Shown piece by piece: positions 26,801-33,457 of a stretch of 35,131 nt of DNA. Below the pieces are notes generated by a model. That model did no database searches. It worked only from the letters and a program-made list of their open reading frames with translations, and was not told the DNA's origin. Each line of letters opens with the position of its first letter. Position 1 is the stretch's first letter. Location of the stretch: contig JAHJLN010000232.1 of the NCBI GenBank assembly GCA_018821715.1, positions 1 through 35,131 of the forward strand, written 5' to 3'. The translations under genes and the position numbers were made by a program. Source of the stretch: Pseudomonadota bacterium. Its GTDB lineage: Bacteria; Desulfobacterota; Desulfobacteria; Desulfobacterales; Desulfobacteraceae.

Positions 26801-29583
26801 AGATGATATAAAAACTGCAATTTTACTTTTGCCCATCTTATCTGCCGCATGTAAACATAGTATAAATCCGTTACCTCTCCCAATTTATAATTTTTAGATA
26901 CTTCATCAAGGTACATGAGCACATTGTCATTTGCCCGGATATTCAGCCAGAGCATTTCATTGACCTTCATCCAGTTGGCCAGATTATCCTGATACTTGTG
27001 CGAGGGAAAAGATTCTGTCCTTTTATTGGGGTCAACCTTGGCATATTTGGACCACCAGATATCCATCTCCTTGACCTCTTCCCCCATTTTTTCAAGCTCC
27101 TGGGCCATATCGATCTTGGTCTGTCTGTATTCCGTTGTTTTCAGGGTCCATTTTGTGATTTCAAGATCATACCCGTGCTTGACCGTTTCACTGATTGCAA
27201 ACACGGAATTGGCATAGAGTTCATCGATAAAAAGATTCAACTCTTCTGTCCAGACTGTTTTCCATGCTTTGTTCCCAAGATCATTGCTTATGGCATAGAT
27301 GGAATTCACTAAGGCCACCGGAGGCAGCAGAGTGGTCACCGAATCCCATGCAGCGCTGTAGTACTGGCCCATGACAATATTTTCAACCGTACCGCTGCCT
27401 GGGACACGACGTCTGAAGAATTCAACAGCAAATTTTTCCCAGTCGCCGTCTGCCAATGCAGTGTAATACACCGGGAGTTCATCCTTCAGGCTTATCAGGG
27501 CCATGGCTGTCATTGCGCCTTGTGCGCCTTTGCTGCTTTCAAGTGCCTGGCTGAACTGCTTGTTGATATTTGTGATCCCCCTTGCGGCATAGTTATCCAG
27601 CAGCATGGAGTTCAAACTGGATTCTGCTTTCACGTACATCTGGCCGCTTTTGTCTAAAAACCGTTTAAATTTTCCTTGATGCACATCCTTCCATTTTTTT
27701 TCAAATTTGGTTCCAGCCAGATAGGTTTCAACCTTTTGCCCCAGAGTCGCGCTTCTTGCCTCTGCCAAATAAGTTTTCCACTCACCGGTATGAAGATCAT
27801 CCATCAGGGTATCATCCAGAATATCCAGATACCCGTTCAGTTTCAGCGGCGCGTTTGCAAGGGATGTAAGGGATGCCACGGCAAAATCAATATTTTTATT
27901 CCTTGAATTTTTACTGCTCACCTCAATGTTTTTCTTTATAAATTCCAACTGGGCTTTAGCCTGGTCATCAAGAATTTCCAACCCCCATTTGGATGTGTAG
28001 GCTTTATATTCCGTATCAAACTGCTTCATTAATTTCTCAAATTGAGGCGGCACTGTTTTAACGCCGATGTGAGAATCGTGCATCACAACATTTTCAATGT
28101 TCATCATCTCATAGAGTTTTTTAATTGTAAGGTTGTGTTTTTTGGCAGTGAACTGATCTTTGGGATTCATGAATTTTTTTATTTTCTCATAGTTGAGCTC
28201 AAACCCTTTAACGGCATTGTCCCACATGACATGATTACAATCATCCCAAAATTGTTTGATTATCGTTTCTTTGGTCTTTATCTGTATTTCGGAAAGCCCT
28301 TTTGTGTTTTCAGAGCCAAGTTTGATATCAAATGGGATCTCCTGTTTGATATCCTTAAAGTACTGTTTTATGATATCAACCGGTTCCACATCCGGCAGCC
28401 GGCCTTCTTTTATGGCAATCAGCTGATCGACAAAAGAGGAAAGTGTTTTGGTATTCACCAGTGAATTTTTAATACTGCCGGGCGCAATGCCGAATTCTTT
28501 TTGCAGGGCATCAAAACTTCTTTCCAGGTATTTTGCCGCTTTTATAAAGGAGTCAATATCACCTGCTATATTTTGATTTTTAATATCCTGTTCAAAGTGC
28601 CGTATCATTTCAAGGCTGGTGCCAGGTTCCGTGGGATGCTTTACATTGATAAGGTCGGGAATCTTAACATCTGCAAATTTTCTGTCCAATACAACTTCCA
28701 TTAAGGCCAGTTTCCCGTTGATCCCTTCTCCTTCCCCGTTTTTAAGCTGACCATCCTTTATCTCATATACTTTTTTTGTTTTGATATAATCCTCGGCAAA
28801 GGCCTGCCCGTGCTTCCCTAAATACACCTCATGCTCGGCAAGGCCATGGGCTGTGACAGGGGTATCAAAGGCTTCTGCACTTAAACGGACATGGGTCTTA
28901 AGATCCGCTTCAATTGCCTTTTTCATTTCAAAGGCAAGGGCTAAATCACCACTTAAAATACAGGCATCAATATCCATGTCAAATGTGAGCCCTTCCGCCT
29001 TTGTACTGGACCAGCTTCCAATCTCAGCAAAAAACAGTTTGAACTTATGTCCGTTTTTAGTTGTTCTGCCCCTGAATTCCAGACTGATCTTTTTAACGGA
29101 TTTCATGAAAGTCTCATGCCGGTATCCAAGCAATTTTGCTTCTACCGTTGAACCACCCTGTGAATTTTTCTTTCCCAGAATATAGTCAACGCCCTCTTGA
29201 CCCAGTTGATTATGAAGGTCTTTTTTAACTTTCTGAAGCATGTGCCTGGCTTCTTTTCCCTGAGGGAGATCCATTTCAGAAAGGCGATGATAGAACTCTT
29301 CGGGTTGCATTGAGTTATTTTTAACATACAGAAGATTCTGGGCAATCTTCATCTCAATGCTTTTCTCTCCTTTTTCAAAAAATTTTTGAACCGTTGATAC
29401 GATATTATGGTAGCTCGGTTTGGGGGGTGCCGTATCCTTGTCTTCTTTTTTTTGGCTATCCTCCTGGGAGGTATTATTTCCTACAGGATCTGTAGCATAT
29501 GACCTTTCACCGATACAAAACAACAATGACAGTATTAAGATTGTCGTTATCGCACATGTCAAAAACCTTTTATCAAAAAACAT
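23827..29583 (-). CDS. Giant secreted multidomain protein with PASTA-like domain and four cysteine-rich repeats
   Basis: A protein of 1918 residues that I do not recognise as a named family. It has a signal peptide (1-30, cleavage near SYA/TDP). A long mixed helical region contains GSW (189-191) followed 11 residues later by DMDID (202-206), reminiscent of nucleotidyltransferase active sites. Charged, coiled-coil-rich sequence fills roughly 1150-1480. A PASTA-like domain (about 1501-1566: VFPPDVKGLKLENANSILEK, then GTTITLS) is followed by four cysteine repeats with exact 47-residue period (cysteines 1579-1613, 1626-1660, 1673-1707, 1720-1754). A Q/R-rich coil (about 1757-1795), an N/G/S-rich linker and a terminal domain with six cysteines (about 1822-1918) complete it. 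GGGAGG lies just ahead of ATG 29583. The cysteine repeats imply an oxidising location such as periplasm or cell surface. Its function is unknown. Confidence 0.88.
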   Translation of the reverse strand: MFFDKRFLTCAITTILILSLLFCIGERSYATDPVGNNTSQEDSQKKEDKDTAPPKPSYHNIVSTVQKFFEKGEKSIEMKIAQNLLYVKNNSMQPEEFYHRLSEMDLPQGKEARHMLQKVKKDLHNQLGQEGVDYILGKKNSQGGSTVEAKLLGYRHETFMKSVKKISLEFRGRTTKNGHKFKLFFAEIGSWSSTKAEGLTFDMDIDACILSGDLALAFEMKKAIEADLKTHVRLSAEAFDTPVTAHGLAEHEVYLGKHGQAFAEDYIKTKKVYEIKDGQLKNGEGEGINGKLALMEVVLDRKFADVKIPDLINVKHPTEPGTSLEMIRHFEQDIKNQNIAGDIDSFIKAAKYLERSFDALQKEFGIAPGSIKNSLVNTKTLSSFVDQLIAIKEGRLPDVEPVDIIKQYFKDIKQEIPFDIKLGSENTKGLSEIQIKTKETIIKQFWDDCNHVMWDNAVKGFELNYEKIKKFMNPKDQFTAKKHNLTIKKLYEMMNIENVVMHDSHIGVKTVPPQFEKLMKQFDTEYKAYTSKWGLEILDDQAKAQLEFIKKNIEVSSKNSRNKNIDFAVASLTSLANAPLKLNGYLDILDDTLMDDLHTGEWKTYLAEARSATLGQKVETYLAGTKFEKKWKDVHQGKFKRFLDKSGQMYVKAESSLNSMLLDNYAARGITNINKQFSQALESSKGAQGAMTAMALISLKDELPVYYTALADGDWEKFAVEFFRRRVPGSGTVENIVMGQYYSAAWDSVTTLLPPVALVNSIYAISNDLGNKAWKTVWTEELNLFIDELYANSVFAISETVKHGYDLEITKWTLKTTEYRQTKIDMAQELEKMGEEVKEMDIWWSKYAKVDPNKRTESFPSHKYQDNLANWMKVNEMLWLNIRANDNVLMYLDEVSKNYKLGEVTDLYYVYMRQIRWAKVKLQFLYHLKKELEKRRETEKIVLDGNDQKILEELMSIASKLGIKDEVEENFKNEVGGDIWEIYSNVRDWFHGVKREQLWEPKIWEEYKEKIKISATYLQTYKTIWDTRKELETLFSMEKEDKEQIRILTGPDFLTGNPKKDDAIVNEWKEDIKNVYRETQGKLRTIKAKYVENDLNLTQNSFDYNMLLGITSAQIVKKLYTWAFRHNKGDKRTLFNERAKILEARKEALFKQFENYYRVLDTKKLDQIEKDLNQAKNLSEEAQKKCNESKKAATDISKALKEDEKTLVLLESSLEKLSTQTKELKNNHEEIKKDHSKMEKNAAKVVEITHELETLSLKICEMTNGLNDSTTTDARHDQNYDWIKRQKNELRQLLVSAKQMVKDADLAYEKSKTMAKNGLSLDKKTRSGVDEGIKRQTAVSAENKKAIDTASLSLLTGKNQTAGSKSLKESSQTTLLDLEKQFAGLLDTDSSEKVKKRIHDLKKKAGTINIDDCPKEVAASLESVTKTWEEREKRVKKISALYEGVKKGFDENSKTIEALDQSYQNMAYLIDLSKAYVERANTAAVDGAFCTVLADGIMERVFPPDVKGLKLENANSILEKKGFGVAKTSLGKPPSAGESEVVETQNPGRTKRLAKGTTITLSHYDKLMDKDSRLAETDCSRWPGSQAVWDTPNNKPGCGCVGDTVWDAARTRCISQKEAALASANCSFYPNTRPVWDDIQGRVMCDCLPGAAWNSDRSACIGQKQLALETVDCSQYPGSIAAWDDQGNKPACKCPDGTQWIKQLNRCISKQEAAMANADCSRLPGSAPRWNYVTEQVECACQSPYTLDYTTGKCVDWLAEQRRQQEAAYQQEQERRRQQQEQTQAVFNNLFNMWSQMNNPGGNNRSSGGNPSNSGSASSADNKNSLCSMQGADVKGVWNTTGRWYSCLEGVNLMAGIPGKTGGRKVDCPVSNWPPKFQRTKCSATRGKCSLNFIALESKVYGSAGYLKKGEQVCGYLY

Positions 29584-29600
29584 GATGCCTCCCTTTTGAT

Positions 29601-29617
29601 TATTTTACAGTAAAATA
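29601..29617 (-). promoter_or_regulatory. Palindromic candidate operator ahead of the giant-protein gene
   Basis: A perfect 8-1-8 inverted repeat (TATTTTAC, A, GTAAAATA) lies 18-34 nt upstream of the start codon. A possible minus-strand -35 TTGACT is at 29638-29633, so the palindrome would cover the -10/start region. The binding protein is unknown. Confidence 0.5.
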
Positions 29618-29865
29618 TGACTGCCGGGAAAAAGTCAATCTATAATTGTATCTCCAGCTTCCTGTCTTTTTTCAAAGATTTTGGCAAGGGAATGGGTTGC
29701 AGGGTTTTTAATTGTCATTCTATCTGTTGATTTTAGATTTTTAAATCAAAACAGATATCACCAGGATTTCAGCAGGTGCCAGCTTTATAATGAAATACGT
29801 TGAAAATTTTTCCAGAAAAGGTCAAACTTGGGCTTAAGGTTTTAAAGTGATAAAAGAGAATAACC
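29618..29865. other. Divergent intergenic region
   Basis: About 250 bp between the giant-protein gene (minus) and the methyltransferase relic (plus). Apart from a possible minus-strand -35 (29638-29633) no gene or structured element was recognised. Confidence 0.4.
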
Positions 29866-30227
29866 ATGAATGATTTTAATGTCTTTATGGATGACCTGCC
29901 CCTGTGGTCGGCACCCTTTGGCCTCACACTTTTAGATACGCTGAAATTTAAAAAAAACATCAATGTGCTGGATATTGGGTGCGGTGAGGGGTTCCCTTTA
30001 ATTGAAATCGCTGCCCGGTTCGGGGAAACCAGTCGCTTTTTCGGATTAGATCCCCTGGCAAAACCCTTCGACACTTTTTTTAGAGGGGTGGAAACAAGTG
30101 GTTGAATCCGAAAAAAGAGAACACGTGTTTAACCGGATTGAGACCCGATTAAATGAAATAGCCTTAAAAATAAGGATATGTCAGTCTGACCATTCCTTAT
30201 ATTGTTTTAGATTGCCGGGCCAAATAA
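29866..30227 (+). pseudogene. Decayed SAM-dependent methyltransferase remnant
   Basis: The first 63 residues form a normal class I methyltransferase N-terminus, with the SAM-binding motif I NVLDIGCGEGFPLIEIA followed by FFGLDPL. The frame then runs into unrelated residues and stops at 30105. A second frame, overlapping from about 30077, reads FLEGWKQVVESEKREHVFNR then IETRLNEIAL, which looks like the end of the same family. After further small indels a third frame (30192-30227) gives IPYIVLDCRAK and a stop, a plausible native C-terminus. The middle of the protein (by my estimate more than 100 residues) is missing. This is therefore a gene with one large internal deletion and at least two frameshifts, not two small genes. 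Confidence 0.75.
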
Positions 30228-30257
30228 AAAATAAAATAAAGCAAGAAAGGACCTCCC

Positions 30258-31262
30258 ATGAATTTTACAAAATTTCCTAGAAGAAACTATCTTCAAGGCC
30301 CCACCCCAATTGAATTTTTGCCGGCATTGAGCACTGCACTGGGTGGTGATGTCAATCTTTATATCAAACGCGATGATCTGCTTCCCGGATCTGCCGGCGG
30401 CAATAAAACCCGTAAACTTGAGTTCTGTATTGCCGACGCCCTTGCCAAGGGGGCGGACGTCATCATTACCTGCGGGGCTGTCCAGTCCAACCATGCAAGG
30501 CTTACCGCTTCCTGGTCTGCCAAAGAGGGCCTTGACTGTCATCTGATTCTTGAAGAACGGGTAAAAGGATCCTATAAAAAAGATGCCGGCGGGAACAATT
30601 TTTTATTTGAGCTTCTGGGTGTAAAGAGTATAGGAGTAGTTGAAGGCGGCTCAGATATGATGGCAAAAATGAGCAAAAAAGCAGATGCGCTTAAATCAGC
30701 CGGCAAAACTCCTTATATCATACCGGGGGGTGCGTCTAATGCCATTGGTGCCACAGGATATGCGGTCTGTGCCGAAGAAACCATGAATCAACTAAATGAG
30801 ATGCGGCTGGTCATAGACCATATCGTTGTGCCCTCAGGCTCTGCCGGAACCCATGCCGGCATGGTGGTCGGTATGATGGGTGTGAACGGCAACATCCCCA
30901 TCAGCGGAATGAATGTATCAAGGCCTAAGGAGGCTCAGGAAGAGATTGTTTACAAACTGGCCTTGGAAACAGCCAAAAGACTTGAAGTAAAAGGCGGTAT
31001 TCCTCGCGAAGATATTGTCTGCTTTGATCAGTATGTGGGTCCGGGTTACTCACTGCCCACAAATGCCATGGTTGAAGCGGTTAAGCTGTTTGCCAGGACC
31101 GAAGCGATCCTCCTTGATCCGGTATATTCCGGCAAAGCTGCTGCAGGACTCATTGATCTTGTCCGCAAGGGCCGTTTTCCAAAGGGCGCCAATGTTCTGT
31201 TCCTTCATACCGGCGGATCTCCGGCATTGTATGCTTATATGGATACCTTTAGGCAGGAATGA
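30258..31262 (+). CDS. PLP-dependent L-cysteate sulfo-lyase / D-cysteine desulfhydrase family enzyme
   Basis: An intact 334-residue PLP enzyme of the ACC deaminase/DcyD family. The PLP lysine is K50 in AGGNKTRKLEF; the cofactor and substrate loop is GAVQSNHARLTA (S77, N78, H79); PYIIPGGASNAIGATGY, VVPSGSAGTHAG and FLHTGGSPALYAY complete the site. The N-terminal KFPRRNYLQGPTPIEFLP and the EERVKGSYKKDAGGNNFLF insertion resemble, from memory, CuyA-type L-cysteate sulfo-lyases more than enterobacterial DcyD. CuyA splits cysteate into pyruvate, ammonium and sulfite. The gene 21 nt downstream is a racemase-family enzyme, which fits supply of the correct enantiomer. Substrate assignment is inference; D-cysteine remains possible. 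Confidence 0.88.
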   Translation: MNFTKFPRRNYLQGPTPIEFLPALSTALGGDVNLYIKRDDLLPGSAGGNKTRKLEFCIADALAKGADVIITCGAVQSNHARLTASWSAKEGLDCHLILEERVKGSYKKDAGGNNFLFELLGVKSIGVVEGGSDMMAKMSKKADALKSAGKTPYIIPGGASNAIGATGYAVCAEETMNQLNEMRLVIDHIVVPSGSAGTHAGMVVGMMGVNGNIPISGMNVSRPKEAQEEIVYKLALETAKRLEVKGGIPREDIVCFDQYVGPGYSLPTNAMVEAVKLFARTEAILLDPVYSGKAAAGLIDLVRKGRFPKGANVLFLHTGGSPALYAYMDTFRQE

Positions 31263-31283
31263 TTTTTTTTAAGGAAGATGAAG

Positions 31284-32003
31284 ATGACAGAAAAAATTGT
31301 CGGCATTATAGGGGGAATGGGACCTGAGGCTACCGTGGATCTGATGCAGAGAATCATTGACCTGACACCTGCGCTGGATGATATGGATCATATCAGATGT
31401 GTTGTGGACAACAATCCCAAGGTGCCCTCCAGGATCAAGGCCATCATAGAAGGGGATGGAGAGGATCCCGGACCCTGTATGGCCGACATGGCTAAACGAC
31501 TCGAAGCCTTTGGCGCCGACTTTCTTGTGATTGCCTGCAATACAGCGCACTATTATTATGATGCGGTTCAACAGGCAGTACGGATTCCGGTCATCAATCT
31601 GATCGATCTTGTCGCCGGTCATATAAAAGAAATTTTTCCAGAACAGGATAAAATCGGTATTTTGGCATCCCCTGCAGTGGCCATGACAAAACTTTACACC
31701 AGACGATTTGAAAGCTTAGGCATCAAAGACATCTGGCCTGACCCTGAGTACCAGGACAGGCTTTTTACCGTGATCAAAGGGGTCAAAAAAAAAGAAGATA
31801 TTGCCCTGCTTTGGCCGGCATATAAAAGCGTCTGCGAAAACCTGCTGCACAAAGGGGTGCAAACGGCTGTTATCGCCTGCACGGAGCTGAGCATCATTAA
31901 CGGCACTCTGCCCATCAAAACGGTGGATGCAGCCGACATCCTGGCTAAGGAAATCATCAGGAAAGCAAAAGATTCAAAAGACCTTTTATCGAAAACGCTC
32001 TAA
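31284..32003 (+). CDS. Aspartate/glutamate racemase-family enzyme (candidate cysteate racemase)
   Basis: A cofactor-independent amino acid racemase of the Asp/Glu racemase superfamily. Both catalytic cysteines of the two-base mechanism are present: C85 in FLVIACNTAHYYYD and C199 in AVIACTELS. The N-terminal IVGIIGGMGPEATVDLMQRI is typical. AAGGA (31271-31275) is 8 nt from ATG 31284 but only 2 nt from ATG 31278, so the later start is chosen (239 residues). It directly follows the PLP lyase, and the pair probably forms a bicistron. Cysteate is a close structural analogue of aspartate, so a cysteate racemase is attractive, but an aspartate racemase cannot be excluded. Confidence 0.88.
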   Translation: MTEKIVGIIGGMGPEATVDLMQRIIDLTPALDDMDHIRCVVDNNPKVPSRIKAIIEGDGEDPGPCMADMAKRLEAFGADFLVIACNTAHYYYDAVQQAVRIPVINLIDLVAGHIKEIFPEQDKIGILASPAVAMTKLYTRRFESLGIKDIWPDPEYQDRLFTVIKGVKKKEDIALLWPAYKSVCENLLHKGVQTAVIACTELSIINGTLPIKTVDAADILAKEIIRKAKDSKDLLSKTL

Positions 32004-32139
32004 AGGCTTATGAAAAGATACAAGATATGATACCGACCGGTTTTAAGCCTCCTGGAACATATCTTATCCTGTCAGACCTTGAAAATACTGCTGGTGCAAA
32101 AAACTCTAATGGGAGTTAAAATTCCAGCTGTTACGGAAA

Positions 32140-32442
32140 GTGGAGAGCATTGAATTATGCAGTAAAAAGGGGGCCGGATCGATCATGTCCGGCTCCCTTG
32201 CTTATTGGAGGTTTTTTCACACTGGGATCATAAAAATATTAAATTTTGATTTTGCAGATTTTACCTGTGGGCTCATAAGAAAAAAATCTATATATGGTGT
32301 GCAGAGCAAGGATTTTGGCAAATCACACCTGATTGATGCTGCCTGTTGTATTGAAGACGCAATAAAATGCCTCCAGCTAATCTCCAAAAACCAAAAGGAT
32401 TACAGGTCCATTGAAGAGCTGGACCTGCTTGAATATCCTTAA
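32140..32442 (+). CDS. Doubtful short ORF, possible gene remnant
   Basis: An open frame from GTG 32140 encodes 100 residues. The 5' third is unlikely to be real because it covers a strong hairpin (32169-32197). The rest (NFDFADFTCGLIRKKSIYGV, then SHLIDAACCIEDAIKCLQLI and SIEELDLLEYP) has plausible protein character, but I recognise no family and see no good start or ribosome site. It may be the tail of a lost gene. Confidence 0.25.
   Translation: MESIELCSKKGAGSIMSGSLAYWRFFHTGIIKILNFDFADFTCGLIRKKSIYGVQSKDFGKSHLIDAACCIEDAIKCLQLISKNQKDYRSIEELDLLEYP
32169..32197 (+). terminator. Stem-loop downstream of the racemase gene, weak terminator candidate
   Basis: GGGGGCCGGA (32169-32178) pairs with TCCGGCTCCC (32188-32197), with one G-U pair and a 9-nt loop. 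The following TTGCTTATT is a poor T-run, so termination is uncertain; it may instead stabilise the 3' end of the lyase-racemase message. Confidence 0.5.
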
Positions 32443-32732
32443 ATCTTAAAGACAAGAAACCTAATTTTTCAAGACCTGACCCTGAGTCCTTTTCTTACAA
32501 GGCTAAACGCTTTATCAAAAATTTGGGCATCAAGCCTGAACAGACATCCTTTAAAAAAGGCAACGGGACAGTTGCGTCTACAGGCTGTCTTAACAGCCGT
32601 CTTATATCATTGGTTTTCTGATTTTATCAGCAATTTTTTTTATCCCTGAAATTCATATAAAAACAATGTCAAAAAATTATCAAATTCTATCCCTGGAAGC
32701 TCATTGTTTACGCCAGATTTGATTTTGACAAG
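32443..32732. other. Non-genic stretch with coding relic and repeat hairpin
   Basis: No complete gene. A plus-strand frame without a start reads LKDKKPNFSRPDPESFSYKA then KRFIKNLGIKPEQTSF and on to a stop near 32630, probably a relic. A small hairpin GGCTGT-CTTA-ACAGCC is at 32583-32598. The 11-mer CTACAGGCTGT at 32578-32588 recurs at 32733-32743, exactly at the truncated end of the neighbouring DsbA-like gene. Confidence 0.4.
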
Positions 32733-33041
32733 CTACAGGCTGTTATAGGTCATCTTTCTGTCACCCAGGGCAAGCCCGAATTTGGCTGCCGTGGCTTTTA
32801 GCTGCGCCATCATTTTATCCACATCAACCGGGATTCCTTTTTTCTTAAACAAATCCTCCAGAGAAAGACCCTGCTCGGGGGTATCCGGATGAAGGGGGAA
32901 GGCCCGCCATTTTATGTGAATATCATATTCTTTTTCAAGTTTTTCAATACTCCCGGTAATGAAATAACACCACGGTCAAACATAGTCGGAGAAAAATTCA
33001 AGCGTGTATTGACAGGGCTTTAAGCCTTTATTCACAGACAT
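32733..33041 (-). CDS. UGA-containing (probable selenocysteine) DsbA/FrnE-like thioredoxin-fold protein, C-terminally short
   Basis: Read on the minus strand from ATG 33041 (AAAGGA about 10 nt upstream), the frame gives MSVNKGLKPCQYTLEFFSDY, V, then UGA (32978-32976), then PWCYFITGSIEKLEKEYDIH, IKWRAFPLHPDTPEQG and onward to KFGLALGDRKMTYNSL and TAG (32735-32733). In DsbA/FrnE-like oxidoreductases the active site is CPWC after FFSDYV; here the first Cys codon is UGA, giving UPWC with U22 and C25. Sequence on both sides of the UGA fits the family in one frame, as expected for selenocysteine rather than decay. A SECIS-like hairpin follows. At 102 residues it lacks roughly the C-terminal half of the family, ending soon after DRKMTYNS, so it may be a truncated, non-functional copy. 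Confidence 0.72.
32942..32964 (-). promoter_or_regulatory. Candidate bacterial SECIS element
   Basis: On the minus-strand mRNA the sequence after the UGA folds as UUUCA-U-UAC / loop CGGGA / GUA-U-UGAAA: a 5-bp lower stem, a U-U mismatch, a 3-bp upper stem and a 5-nt loop with Gs. The loop begins 20 nt after the UGA. Bacterial SECIS elements lie within the coding region just after the UGA, with a small G-containing apical loop and an unpaired U in the stem. The fit was made by eye. Confidence 0.55.
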
Positions 33042-33457
33042 TTTGATATTGTCCTTTTTTAGGGGTTCTTCCCAGATTTAATCTGTTTTTTAACAATTTG
33101 ATATTTTTGTACCACATATAATAATTAGTTTTAGAGAAAAAGCAAATGGGTGTTTGGAAACGTTTGATCCTGACGGGCACAATTTAAGCACAATAGAACA
33201 GATTATTTAAACACAGGTTATCAGCGGCTGCTATTAATCCCATTCCGCGGGAATTTTAAATGTCGTTGAAAGAAATTTATTTTTGTCGTTGGCACAGGCC
33301 CATTTTTGTATCCGGGATTATTGAGAGTTTGATATGACAACTTGAAAAAGTATTAAACGTATCTTGGGTATGGATCACTCTGAGTTTTTAGAGACAAAAA
33401 ACTCACGAATCACTTTAAATCCAATGTGGGGAAATAATTTATTGACAGAGAGAATAC
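33042..33457. other. AT-rich intergenic region
   Basis: No supported gene, tRNA or repeat over about 415 bp. It separates the short DsbA-like gene from the DUF362 gene; both are on the minus strand. The first 20 nt hold the ribosome-binding site of the DsbA-like gene. Confidence 0.5.

Noticed and set aside
30187..30189. TGA in the methyltransferase relic as another selenocysteine codon
   Set aside because: Reading through does not keep the family frame; the native-looking C-terminus appears only after a 2-nt shift, so this is decay.
30098..30280. 60-residue ORF on the plus strand as an independent gene
   Set aside because: Its first 27 residues continue the methyltransferase-like frame upstream, and the rest is out-of-frame sequence; it belongs to the methyltransferase relic.
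32004..32140. Possible tRNA or small RNA after the racemase gene
   Set aside because: No cloverleaf pairing or T-loop sequence could be drawn; only unrelated short repeats are present.
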